From the NCBI GenBank assembly GCA_000969725.1, contig JXSR01S035431.1: a DNA stretch of 22,342 nucleotides. One strand, 5' to 3'. The notes under the pieces are model-generated. The model was not told the DNA's origin and searched no databases. It saw nothing but the letters and a program-made list of their open reading frames with translations. The DNA comes from Ophiothrix spiculata. Lineage: Eukaryota > Echinodermata > Ophiuroidea > Amphilepidida > Ophiotrichidae. The position numbers were made by a program, and so were the translations under genes. How positions within the stretch are numbered: position 1 is the first letter of the stretch; each line of letters starts with the position of its first letter. Positions 1 through 9,318 of this stretch are shown here, piece by piece.

Positions 1-739
1 TTATCCTGAAAATCGGCTGTGTGTGGAGCTTGCAGTGAGTCTATTGTTGTACGCAATTGATTAAATTGATGGTTGAACGCACACTCCACAGAGATGTATT
101 GATTGGTGCTATGAACCTGTTTCACAGTCTGGTATTCAATAATTTTATGTGTTTGTTAACTGTACAAATCTGCCGTAACTTTTTGATATGGAAGGTCCCT
201 TTCCAACTTTGAATTAACCCGTGACCTTATAACTCCCAATCCAATATTTGCCCATGGTTAGAAATCTTGAAAGCCTCGTAGACAGGGATTTCAATTATAC
301 TTTAATATATGTTACGTACAGTAAAAGGATGTATGCAAATTAGTATCAGCATGACATATATTCCTTTAGCAAGAATATGCCATTAATGTTAAAAGGGACT
401 GGCTTAGATCAAATTTTAACTGTATATATCTTACACTTGACCCAAAAGTTTGTTTGCCAATCAAGATATTAATTTAGTAATAATTAGGCCAATTTGGGAC
501 ATAAGGAAACCAGCTGTTGACATTGGTTCTTACTTGAATCTAATGTTGACCTGGTTGAACTGCACAGAACAGGCAGACAACTGCCAGTTGAGTTTTAAAT
601 TTTCTTGTTCCAGGGCCAGTTTTTTTTGCCCCCATTGAAAGATCACTGTGTAAAGTTATCCATTTTTCTTATAGTTGATATACATTTTCATCTGTAAAAT
701 TTGGAATGATTAATTGGAAAATTATAGGCAACCATTTTT
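1..739. other. Intergenic DNA, no gene seen
   Basis: AT-rich sequence with only short chance ORFs. One dispersed-repeat fragment is visible: AAAGGGACTGGCTTAGAT at 392-409 recurs with two transitions at 12609-12626. Nothing else is recognised. Confidence 0.6.
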
Positions 740-1656
740 GTCTCGCCTGAACATAGTGAGGAAGTGACATACCAGTCACTTTTCTGTGCGCTGTGTGCCG
801 TCCGCAGCATATCTCTGGAACCGTAAGGCCTAAGGTAATGAAACTTGGTGACATGAAGGGTCTTTGGATAAACTCGCTCTGCAAAACTTTTTGGGGCGTG
901 GTCAAGGTCATTCAAGGTCAAAAAGTCATTTTGAGGTCAAATCTCAAAAATGTTCAAAAAGTTGATCTGAGGTCATTTCGAGGTCACACTCATAACTAAT
1001 GGACCCTTGACCCCACATAGATTGAACTAGTGCCATGTCAAGGTCAAAAGGTCATTTGAGATAAACTTTCCAAAATGGTGAAAAAGTTGAATTGAGGTCA
1101 AAAAGTTGACATGAGGTCATCCGAGGTCATTTTAAGGTTGCAGCCATATTTCACGAACCCTTGACTCCAAATGGATTGAACTTGGACCATGGATAGCTCT
1201 TGACCCATTGTCAAAGTCAGTTGGGGTCCAAGGTCATTTGAGGTCAAATTTCATAGTCAAAAAGTTGACTTGAGGTTATTACAAGTTCAAACGTTTGACC
1301 CAAAGTCAGTAAAGATTATTTCAAGGTCATAGCAATATCTTATGATCACTTGACTCTACATGGAGCAAACATGGACATTAGATAGCCCTTTGCCCAAGGT
1401 TGATGTCCATCAAGGTTAAAAGGTCATTTGAGGTCAAATATCCAAAATGGTAAAAAGGTTACCTTGGGTCATTTCAAGGTCAAAAAATGACCTCGGGTCA
1501 TTTCAAGGTTATGGCCATAACTTGTAAACCCTTGACCCCACATGGACCAAACTTCTTAAATCTATGGTCCAACATTGACTAAACAATGACAAGGTGACCT
1601 TTTTGGATATTAAATTTTTCTGCTGAAATCCCTTACGAACCGTCATCAGGTGAGAC
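740..1656. mobile_element. AGGTCA-rich inverted-repeat element
   Basis: The two ends are short inverted repeats: GTCTCGCCTGA at 740-750 and TCAGGTGAGAC at 1646-1656, matching at 10 of 11 positions. The interior, about 880-1620, is built from degenerate repeats of the type 'tcaaggtcaaaaggtcatttgaggtca'-like phrases, alternating with 'cttgacccca catgga'-like phrases. I count about 16 exact AGGTCA hexamers on the plus strand between 905 and 1482, and five exact TCAAGGTCA nonamers (902, 912, 1038, 1321 and 1474). Repeats of this GGTCA-rich type with GTCTC-like ends are familiar in marine invertebrate genomes. No coding capacity is seen, so this is probably a non-autonomous element. The exact outer borders and target-site duplication are uncertain. 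Confidence 0.65.
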
Positions 1657-3726
1657 GTGTGGTTTGCGAACCAACTTGCTATAGATCATTTACATTATAG
1701 CTGTAATTGTTTGTGCATTCCCTAAGTGTGTTGACCCATTTTTGCACATGGGGTGACATTAGCTGATAAACTGTTGAAAGTACAAAGTACAGAATCGGAT
1801 AAGAAAGACCCAACAGATTCAATCATTTATCAAGTGTGCTGTAGGTGTGCGTTACGTATCTAACTGGGTATAATTTCATTTGATTTAAGTGTGTTGAAAA
1901 TTGTTTCCTAGCAATGGTGTACTATTAGAGGAAATCGTTGTAATGTGCTCCTGCAAACCACGTCCAGAATATTCAAACAATCAAGCTTCTATGCTGTCCT
2001 TGCGTATGTGTAATTCAAAATTTAAATCACCTGACAATGCTCATGCATGGTCAATATTCCCCAGTGACAAGAACTTGATATGATGATTGCAATAACAACC
2101 AATCACATCCAACTGCGTGTAATGCAGTGGGTTGCGTACCTGATCGTGTACGGCGCAGAGTGCAACTTGATGACATACGTAAAAAACCTGTGAAACAGGG
2201 AGCTTATTTCAGAGTTTGACTCTGCATTCCTGCACCAAAAGATAAGGCTTAATTTAGGGAACTCTCTTTTCAACCAGTCTTTTCATAGTTTTTCTGGCCA
2301 ATCCATAGGTATTTTGACCCAATTAGCATCAAAGGTTATGTCAAATCAGTTATCTTGAAGGGTTGACTTGGTATATGCAAAGTACAGATTTTGATAACAA
2401 GGAAATACCATAAAAAAATTCATTGAAGGAAATGTAAAAATCAATTCAATATGCTTTATAGTTACCCTGTTTGTTTGTTTGCTTGTGCGATATAAAAATA
2501 TTACTGGTTTGTGTACTATCTCATTAGACACAATTTCTTGAACTCAACCTTTTTTGGATAGAAGGTATTGAAGTAACTCATTGTTTAAAAATATTTTTAA
2601 ATGGCTGTAGAATATTAATTTAAGAGAGTGGAAAACCAATGTGATATTGACCTGCAGAACACAATGTATTTGTTCAGAGATCATGTATATTAGTATATAG
2701 AATGTCAGTTGATGAATCTGCATTCCGAGAATCATGACTAAATTGCTGATGGTGACCTTTATCTAGCTTGTTTAATGTTTGTTTGTCATACTGCACTTTC
2801 TAGTCTGGTAAATGCTTGGTATAGACATTTACATTACTAACACTGTCAAAAGTCAAAAAGTTCCATTAGGAGTAGCCCCTTGTTAATTTTGAACCCCAGT
2901 ACCTATGGCCCGTAAATTTTCAAGTTGAAGCTGGGCCATCCTAGCATATGTTGGTTTTGGTACTGATTTAAATTTTATGCTTTTGTATGTTTTTAAAGCC
3001 TTTTCATGGATGTAGATTTTGATAATGATATTTTGTATGTTTTTGTTAATATTTATGTTTTCATCTTTGTATCACATATGCTGAATAAATAACTAACAAA
3101 CAACAACACATGTTGGGAAGGGGGAGCGGGCACTGACCTAGAAAAGTGGTACAATGTGATGTATGGCTCTTAAGACCTCAGTCACATCTTGCCTGTTGCT
3201 CCTTAGAGTCCCATTTCTAGCAGTCTTTAGTTTGCAAGCCATTTTTTTAAAGTTTGCTGATTTTCAACAACAAGGGTATTTTTTAAACAAAAACACAAAA
3301 TGTCCACAAAAATGGATGTTTTGTAAAACCTAAAGAAAAATCAAACTTTTATGGGGTAAGATTTAGAGTAATATTGCACATAAATCCTTGTTTAGGGGTA
3401 TTTCTTCAAGAAGGGAAGCTACAACTTGTTTAGGAGGTATTTTGTACGCATTTTTTATGCATGTGTACATCAATATATCTGAGTGGCCTCCTGGGGTAAG
3501 CCCTCTGTTCCAAACCCCTCTAGTTCAGAAATTAGGGTCAGAACTTTTACCCAAACCAAAATTTGGTCCTGGTTCTGATCTTACCTTATTTGGGTGATTT
3601 TGACTGTCTGTTGAACTATAGCTAACAATGATAATAAGGTTTTCAAGATAAATTTGAAAGATAAATCACAATATTACAGATAACAATGATCAATATTTGT
3701 TTGATGTTATCACTAGAGTTCACCTC
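1657..3726. other. Intergenic DNA, no supported gene
   Basis: AT-rich sequence. An AATAAA polyA-type hexamer lies at 3084-3089 in a T-rich stretch that could be the 3' end of a transcript or of an old retroelement, but no coding exon is convincingly attached to it. An open stretch from about 1912, after a TTTCCTAG, runs to a stop near 2083 and has some protein-like character, but it has no clear donor or homology. Confidence 0.5.
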
Positions 3727-3771
3727 CAAATCAAATCAAAAGATTTTATGTGCATGATATGATTTGATTTG
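3727..3771. repeat. Hairpin in the kinase 5' leader
   Basis: CAAATCAAATC at 3727-3737 is perfectly inverted as GATTTGATTTG at 3761-3771, with a 23-nt loop. The hairpin ends 21 nt before the kinase ATG. If the leader is transcribed unspliced, the RNA could fold just upstream of the start codon. It may also be coincidence in AT-rich DNA. Confidence 0.45.
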
Positions 3772-3792
3772 TGTATCATTCATATTGCCAAG

Positions 3793-4710
3793 ATGGAATC
3801 TGAGGGGTATACACGGGAAGAAGTTCTAGGCCAGGGTGCTTTTTCTACCGTGTATAAAGCTACATTTACACACACCTGTGCTGTTAAAGTGATTGACATA
3901 AGTGGTCTAAAAGATCAGGAGAAAGCGGCAAAGAAGAAAGAATGGAAAGAGAAGATTGAAACGTTGATGAAAGTCCGTGGCCATGTGAATGTAGTCGAGT
4001 ATCGCAATTCATTTGTCACGTATGATGATAAGCTATGGCTTGAGTTAGAATACTGCAGTGGTGGAACGCTTAATGACTTTGCTATTGAGAAGAATCCAGG
4101 ACGCGAAATCAAACATAGATTTCTTCTTGAGATATCGTCTGCCATTGCATATCTCCATTCACGCGGCATTGAACATTGCGACCTGAAACCTGTTAACATA
4201 TTGATTTTCATTGATGGCTACAGCCAACCTCATTGCAAAGTCGCTGATTTTGGTCTCACAAAGACGCTCGCCGACTGCAACTACGATGGAAAAGTTCTGC
4301 GATACTACCTGGCGGCCGGATGTGGCACCGAGTTTTTCATCGCTCCTGAAGTGTACAAAGGCTTATTTTACTACAATGACAAGAAGGTGGATATTTTCGC
4401 CATGGGAATTATCTTTCGAAGTATGGTACCATATATTTGTTGGAAGGAGATTGGTTCCAAAAAGTACCTTTTGGAAGAAGTTGATGGATCACCATGTGGC
4501 AAGGTCATGATGCAGAGTAACACAAACATAGTATATGATGACTCGGTACATGATCAAATCAACAAAAAAGTTCGCTCGTTACTTGATTCTATGATTCAGT
4601 TTGACTATTATGCAAGACCTTCTGCTGCTGATGTCTATGCTATTCTCAAATCCATCACCCCGAGAGATCTGTCGACATTGACAATGACTAGTAGTATATC
4701 CGTAGCATGA
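3793..4710 (+). CDS. STK35/PDIK1L-like Ser/Thr protein kinase, intronless
   Basis: A complete 305-residue protein kinase domain in a single uninterrupted reading frame. Visible motifs are: glycine loop GQGAFSTVY (residues 13-21, third glycine replaced by Ser18); AVK lysine K32; probable helix-C glutamate E53; catalytic loop HCDLKPVN (128-135, base D130, N135); DFG at 152-154; activation segment ending in APE (184-186) with CGTEF before it; helix-F D200; and the late conserved Arg275. The HCD form of the HRD motif, KVADFGL, the CGT(D/E)F segment and the DIFA(M/L)GII phrase are what I recall of STK35 and PDIK1L, so I infer that subfamily; NEK-like kinases are the alternative. There is no signal peptide or membrane segment, so a cytosolic or nuclear site is expected. 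ATG 3793 is chosen because it has a good start context (A at -3, G at +4) and an in-frame TGA lies upstream at 3760-3762; extending to 3769 would need a TTG start. An intronless gene could be a retrogene or native to this family. Confidence 0.87.
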   Translation: MESEGYTREEVLGQGAFSTVYKATFTHTCAVKVIDISGLKDQEKAAKKKEWKEKIETLMKVRGHVNVVEYRNSFVTYDDKLWLELEYCSGGTLNDFAIEKNPGREIKHRFLLEISSAIAYLHSRGIEHCDLKPVNILIFIDGYSQPHCKVADFGLTKTLADCNYDGKVLRYYLAAGCGTEFFIAPEVYKGLFYYNDKKVDIFAMGIIFRSMVPYICWKEIGSKKYLLEEVDGSPCGKVMMQSNTNIVYDDSVHDQINKKVRSLLDSMIQFDYYARPSAADVYAILKSITPRDLSTLTMTSSISVA

Positions 4711-5229
4711 GATGAGTCTAAAATAGACTGGATGAATGATGGATGTTACAACTTACAGATTGTTGGTATGAATTTTGATGGAGAGAAACTTTTGTTTTGA
4801 CAATTCAACTGTTGACTTTTTATGAGAGATTAATGTTGGATATGATTGACAAATGGAGATATCTTTGATGTTACGGATGTGAGGCCACAGATAAATCAAG
4901 CTTTGACAGAAAGAAGTTTATTTGCACATTTTCATTTCAAATCACAGGTAGACCCCATGTGATTTTTGGATTGACAAACTAAGATATGACATGCTGGAGA
5001 CAGACTGAAATAATATAATGTATATTCGATTTTTCTGCTGCTAGTGACTGTTCAACTGTGAGAGGCTAGTGTTGATTGACTTGACATACCAGTACAGAGA
5101 CATTTGAACTGATACCTGACATATGTAACAGATATGTGGGGGCACAAAATAATTAATAAATACCAAATGAAATGAATTCTTTGGCAAAAAAGCTTATATT
5201 TTACAGGCATGTTTGGACCAATACTTTTT
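4711..5229. other. Kinase downstream region / probable 3' UTR
   Basis: No ORF or repeat is recognised. The first good polyA hexamer after the kinase stop codon is AATAAA at 5155-5160, which would give a 3' UTR of roughly 460-480 nt. Confidence 0.45.
5155..5160 (+). terminator. Candidate polyA signal for the kinase
   Basis: Canonical AATAAA hexamer about 445 nt after the kinase stop. T-rich sequence follows within about 70 nt. It is a plausible cleavage signal, but it lies in AT-rich DNA where chance hexamers are common. Confidence 0.45.
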
Positions 5230-5301
5230 TCTTAGTATGTTGATCACATAATTACTGATTAATTAAAATTAATCAGTAATTATGTGATCAACATACTAAG
5301 A
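5230..5301. repeat. Perfect 35-bp-arm palindrome
   Basis: The left arm 5230-5264 and right arm 5267-5301 are exact reverse complements, separated by only AA (5265-5266). The arms read inward from TCTTAGTATGTTGATC. Fourteen bases of the arm, TTGATCACATAATT, recur at 6755-6768. A perfect arm with a 2-nt loop is unusual. It could be a very young fold-back insertion, a replication or repair fold-back event, or an assembly artefact. No coding potential. Confidence 0.9.
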
Positions 5302-6118
5302 TGTGATGTCTGCAAAATAGATTATAACTTTAGTAAGAAAAGACATTTTTGTTACATTTTATTTGGACCAGTTCTTCAAAAACCTGTTATTTTAGGATCA
5401 ACAAAAAATGATATGACATGATGTGGACAGTGATGTGTATGGGAATTATTCCACTTGCTGCTAGTCCCGAGGGGGGGGGGGGGTAGTACTCACATCTACA
5501 TGATATGAATATAATTATTGCTTGTCTTTTAGATGGTTTTCACAGATTTTAGTACAGCAATCTGATGCTTTTCAACACAAATGAATGTGCCCAATCTACC
5601 TAAATTATGGCCATTTGCTCAAAAAACATCAATGCAATATTTAAGAAAAACTTGGAAAATTTGCACTAAAATACACGAAAAATATTAGTTTTTATGAATT
5701 TGAGCAAAATTTGCAATGTGGATAAATTTTGGTTCTACCTTTTTGCTTTTGCCCTTTCAAAATTGCCTTGTCCCTATTTTCCCCTCAAATGAGAATGTCT
5801 GGTTATGCCACTAGAAATTTTGAAAATTGGACCGATTTCAAGCTTATTGGATTTGAATCTGAATTACAAACAAATCTTTATTCTGCTGATTTCACAAACC
5901 GATTCAACAAATCCTAGGGAAACTGCAAAAATCAAGTGAATTGCATCTTTTAGTACCAACCAGACTTACCAGAACCAATTAGAGAATCAGAATTGACCGA
6001 TTTGAAACCAACTAAGATCGGAATTGGCTGATTCCCATCTTGGGTAGATCAGTCAGACACTTTATATGAGTGAAATGGTTTTGACAATCAACCAGTGAAT
6101 TATAAGCAGTATGATATA
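5302..6118. other. Non-coding DNA with repeat fragments
   Basis: It contains a run of 13 G at 5471-5483, preceded by CCCGA and followed by TAGTACTCAC. This looks like the G-rich border of a dispersed repeat. At 5800-5812 it carries TGGTTATGCCACT, which matches the right end of the hAT-like element at 16081-16093 at 12 of 13 positions, so a decayed element end lies here. No gene is seen. Confidence 0.5.
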
Positions 6119-6639
6119 CAGGGTGTCCCAGAAAAAACCTTATAAGCTTTGTGTATTTTGACGGATAGTTTAAAAGTATGTAAAGGTTGCATTTTATAGC
6201 CCATGAATTGAACTTTTAGATACCGTTTGTTTCATTTCAATCGGTAGTGTACAACAAAAGTTATGCTTTGTCAAATATTTGGATGTAAAATTTTTTGGTC
6301 CAATTTCACGATTTTGTAAGTTCCCCTTGAATAAAGTCCTACTGAGTATTATCACTGATGTGCTCATTCAACCATAACAATGTTTGCTAATTATTATGTA
6401 CATGGTCTCTTTTATATGTACTGAAAACATGAACACATTTGATGTTAAAATAAGACAGATATGATAAATTTTCGAAGGTGACCCATTTTTACTCCACTCA
6501 GAAACACCCCTACTTTATGGCCAATAATCATAAAATTGGACGAGACAAAAATCCTCCCAAATATTAAAGCATAACTATCAGTTAAACCAAAGAAAAATAC
6601 AGCACAAAGAGTGTAAGGGTTTTTTTCTGGGACACCCTG
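6119..6639. mobile_element. TA-flanked MITE, Tc1/mariner-like
   Basis: A 521-bp element bounded by TA on both sides (6117-6118 and 6640-6641). The left end CAGGGTGTCCCAGAAAAA is repeated in reverse complement at the right end; 19 bases are identical before a one-base indel. The inverted symmetry continues inside: 'agttatgcttt...aatatttgg' near 6255-6285 is inverted near 6555-6580. The interior has no ORF. The TA duplication suggests mobilisation by a Tc1/mariner-type transposase. CAGGGTGTCCCA ends are a widespread animal repeat signature. Confidence 0.85.
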
Positions 6640-6870
6640 TAATGTGCAAAATTGCTACAAAGCCAATTGATGATTATCATTTTGTGCAAAAACATAATGT
6701 AGGCTTAGTAGGGAATTAAAAAACATGATATGAAGAAAATGGCCAGTAATAAAATTGATCACATAATTTATTTGCCTCTGATGTTATCAGCTAGGACTTT
6801 TTATCACTATTTTTCATTCAATTAAATATATATTGCAGTAAATATCAGTTGAAATTGAATACCTACATTT

Positions 6871-7140
6871 GGGGGAAGCGGGTTAGCGTAGCAGTATTTC
6901 CCTCGCTTTGCACCACTGAGTCCCGGGTTTGATTCCGGTCCCGGCGCTGTATGTGCATTTGGTTTTCAGTCCATGCTCGCTTCTGCAGGTTCTTCTCCGG
7001 GTACTCCGGTCTTCCTCCTGAATCCAAAACTGATTTAATTAAAGAAAGATCTTGGACCCCAATGGAAATAAGCTTCATTTGAGGCTTTCTTGGGTTATCC
7101 TTGGCGATTAGCCTAAAGAATTCTTTCTTTCTTTCTTTCA
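6871..7140 (+). mobile_element. tRNA-derived SINE
   Basis: The 5' part looks like a tRNA. A pol III A box, TAGCGTAGCAG, lies at 6884-6894, and a B box, GGTTTGATTCC, lies at 6926-6936, the normal spacing for an internal promoter. The body (6990-7010) contains the CTCCGGGTACTCCGG motif common in animal repeats. The 3' end is a simple TTTC repeat at 7121-7139. The 119-codon reverse-strand ORF across this element is antisense SINE, not a gene. The partner LINE cannot be named from the tail. Confidence 0.75.
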
Positions 7141-7196
7141 TATCTTTGGACCCCCTTCTTTTGATAATATCCATTTCAGAAAAACTATACAAACAA

Positions 7197-7348
7197 AAAG
7201 GAGCTTGGTGTGATTGCTTCAACTTAACTTTTTCGAGACTTGGGTTTCACAATATTGCTCGTATTTTTCTTTTAAACCACAAGAAATTCCTCAGCTGAAT
7301 CATTTTTCATTTTTGAGATATTAGTGACAAAGTGCTTATTTTAGTCTA
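7197..7348 (+). mobile_element. Left half of AGGAGC-ended MITE, interrupted
   Basis: About 150 bp are clearly homologous to the left half of the complete element at 15673-16004. Both run from AGGAGC(A/T)TGGT, through 'gattgc.tcaactt', 'ttgctc.tatttttct' and 'agaaatt.c..(g)ctgaat', to a final TCTA/TCTA-like point. The homology stops where the fold-back element at 7349-8262 begins. After that element only 'attatggta' (8265-8273) continues the parent sequence, so the right half is lost or highly diverged. Confidence 0.7.
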
Positions 7349-7469
7349 CACTCTAAATTTTTCTAAATGTTGCAATGGATAATGTAGTTTTGAACAAATG
7401 GTTGAATATTTGTTGTACTGTCTTGATGGGCATACTTTGAATGAACTCTAGTACAAGTTTATAGTGCCT

Positions 7470-7905
7470 ATAGGCAAGCACGGACATCTGGGCATCTTGT
7501 TTACATCCGGGACCTCTGTCCGATATAGGGTGGTAAAAACAATTGCTGAGAAATTGTCTTCTAACAATTACGAGCACTTTACCAAAGGCCAGTTTTGACA
7601 CCAATAACCATTTAATGGATCATTCAACTCAACGGAGAAAATGACGGCTTTCAGACATTTTATTTGATCCTTCAATTTGATTTTCAAATTATTACGATTC
7701 CAAAATCATGTGAGATGTGTGAAATTTAAAAGCACAACAAGATGACAAACACCTCATCATTTCACAGATTTCCTTCCCGCTAAAAAGAAAGAAAATGAAG
7801 GAAAGCCTGGCTGAAGTATTGATTGTTTTCACCGTGCATGAAGTTCAACGCGAGTTATTTTTAGACCAAAGTGCTGCGTATGATGTAGGTCGGCTTTCAC
7901 CCATA
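7470..7905 (+). repeat. Dispersed repeat, copy A
   Basis: Homologous along its length to 17898-18270. Shared phrases include 'tgtttacatccgggac', 'gattccaaaatcat.tgagatgtgtg', 'atgacaaac..ctcatcatttcacagat', 'tgaagtattgattgttttcac' and 'gtgctgcgta'. Copy A carries about 65 extra bases around 7550-7620. Peptides such as PGCKQ(D/N)A appear on the reverse strand of both copies only because the DNA is repeated; frames are broken elsewhere. Confidence 0.75.
7550..7624 (+). repeat. Direct repeat module, copy 1
   Basis: 75 bp nearly identical to 8084-8160: both run from GAAATTGTCTTCTAACAATT through AAAGGCCAGTTTTGACACC to TTTAATGGATCATT. This module is the extra segment that copy A has relative to the homologous block at 17898-18270. 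Confidence 0.85.
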
Positions 7906-8083
7906 CGACAGTATAAATGTAATGAAAGAGCCATAGGTGTCAATTGTGTTTTGAAAAAGGGCTCATAATTAGCAAAAGTAATTTCTTGGCTATATACACT
8001 TACACATAAATGTCCCCAAAATACAAATCCATTCTTTTAGAAAAACTATGTGTTAGTGCACTAAAACATTGGTTTCACGAAAA

Positions 8084-8160
8084 GAAATTGTCTTCTAACA
8101 ATTACGAGCACTTTTTACCAAAGGCCAGTTTTGACACCTATGACCATTTAATGGATCATT
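8084..8160 (+). repeat. Direct repeat module, copy 2
   Basis: 77 bp, differing from 7550-7624 by a two-T insertion and a few substitutions. It lies inside the same fold-back element, about 530 bp downstream of copy 1. Confidence 0.85.
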
Positions 8161-8280
8161 TAAGCACTACATGTTAACACGTTTATTCAAAGTATGTAAC
8201 ATGAAGAAAGTTCAACAACCATTTGGTAACATCTACATTTATCCATTGCAAAACTTAGAGTGTAATTATGGTACTGAAAA

Positions 8281-8547
8281 TCACAAGATATAAATAAATA
8301 AAATAAATACTGGGGATTTATAGTGCACTATGCCGCTGAGATTTGTAATTTCATACGGCCTCTGCACCACTGACCACTGTGGCCCAAGTAAGCTCCATTC
8401 CACACCTAGCATCATTTCAAGTTCTGCGACAATTTCTAGGGGCACTGAACCTTGATCAGTCCACATATGCACCATCGCTGCCCAGATCAGCACCCTGAGT
8501 TTCCTATGGGTTTCCATGAGACAATCAGCAGTTATTTCCTGGTCCAA
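8281..8547 (-). pseudogene. Minus-strand protein-like ORF, possible retroelement 3' end
   Basis: An 88-codon reverse-strand frame with protein-like composition (ETHRKLRVLIWAAMVHMW and EIVAELEMMLGVEW are typical stretches), beginning after a CAG at about 8541. It has no good ATG at its start and I do not recognise the product. On the minus strand it runs into GTGCACTATAAATCCCC and then an ATTT-type simple repeat (8290-8310). That arrangement resembles the 3' end of CR1/L2-type retroelements, compare GCGCTATATAAAT with an ATT tail at 20944-20983. It may be the C-terminal part of a retroelement protein or an old exon. Confidence 0.35.
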
Positions 8548-9318
8548 GGATTTTCATGCACACTCAACTTTTGGCACCAGGTGGTTGGTACTCGGGACCT
8601 TCCGCACCGAAAGCGAGTACCTTGCCATTTACTTGGGGCGCTCAACTTTGGTTTTGGTAGGTTTGTGCGGCCCGATATCTGAAAATTTAGTCTAGGGAAC
8701 GGAAGATTGGCTCTGAAAAAGGGGTCAAGAGAACTAAAGTGATCAAAAAATTAGGCCCTGGAAGCGAAAATCTCCTAAATTTTGCTTGAAATGGGGTCAT
8801 GGCTCATGGGAACAGAACTAAATTTTCAAAAATAAAAATGAGGATAGAGAACTTAAGAATTTTGTAAATATGGCTTGTCAGCTCAAGATTGTGCTTAAAA
8901 TGGGGGTCTAGGGAGTGGCAGACAAGGCGTGAAAAGGGGTCTTGAGGACCGCACATACTCGTATCACCTTTCTAGGTCGGTGCCCTTATCCCACCCACGG
9001 GGACAATTGTGAAATTCAAAATTGCTAATAGATTAAAACAGTCTGACCAACTCAACTGAAATTTAAAATTGATCTTATTGGAAACTGCAACCTAAATATT
9101 TACAAATTTGAGTATTCTCCTTTAAATATTATATTTTCATCAGGAAATATATGTATAATCATTCACGTTTTTTGAATTATCAGTATATTCAGACGGACTT
9201 TAACTCTATTTTATCTTATCTACTGGAAATCAATGAATACATGCATGCACTGCCAAGACAAATGATACATTTGTACTTGTCTGTTCCAACACTGGCCTAG
9301 GGGACTGCATATGCACGA
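8548..9318. other. Non-coding DNA with GGGGTC-type repeat
   Basis: No gene is seen. Between about 8690 and 9000 phrases such as 'aaggggtcaagaga', 'aaatggggtcatgg', 'aatgggggtctagg' and 'aaaaggggtcttgagg' recur before 'ccgcacatactcgtatc'. This suggests an internally repetitive transposon remnant. The borders cannot be set. Confidence 0.45.

Larger units (their letters stand above)
7349..8262. mobile_element. Fold-back element inserted at TA
   Basis: A 914-bp element flanked by TA (7347-7348 and 8263-8264). Its ends CACTCTAA and TTAGAGTG are inverted, and the inversion continues through TGCAATGGATAA(A)TGTAG and CAAATGGTTG, with one roughly 10-nt indel, for about 60 bp per arm. It contains the dispersed repeat block 7470-7905 and two direct copies of a 75-77-bp module. 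No transposase is present. The empty-site equivalent can be read in the related MITE at 15816-15817. Confidence 0.7.

Noticed and set aside
740-1656. CRISPR-like or regular satellite array
   Set aside because: The AGGTCA phrases are irregularly spaced and degenerate, with no constant repeat or spacer length.
1901-2083. Possible exon after TTTCCTAG
   Set aside because: It is open for about 55 codons, but has no convincing donor, partner exon or recognisable motif.
3769-3792. Kinase start at 3769
   Set aside because: The triplet at 3769 is TTG. The first in-frame ATG after the TGA at 3760-3762 is 3793, with a good context.
3915-4510. ORFs of 98 and 99 codons overlapping the kinase in other frames
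   Set aside because: They are shadows of the kinase reading frame; all motifs lie in the 3793-4710 frame.
6871-6945. A functional tRNA gene
   Set aside because: A and B boxes are present but the acceptor arms do not pair well and a SINE body with a simple-repeat tail follows.
6863-7222. 119-codon reverse-strand ORF
   Set aside because: It is antisense translation of the SINE, including its B box and TTTC tail.
7353-7604. Reverse-strand ORF sharing PGCKQ peptides with 17793-17984
   Set aside because: The shared peptides arise from the dispersed DNA repeat, and the frames diverge elsewhere.
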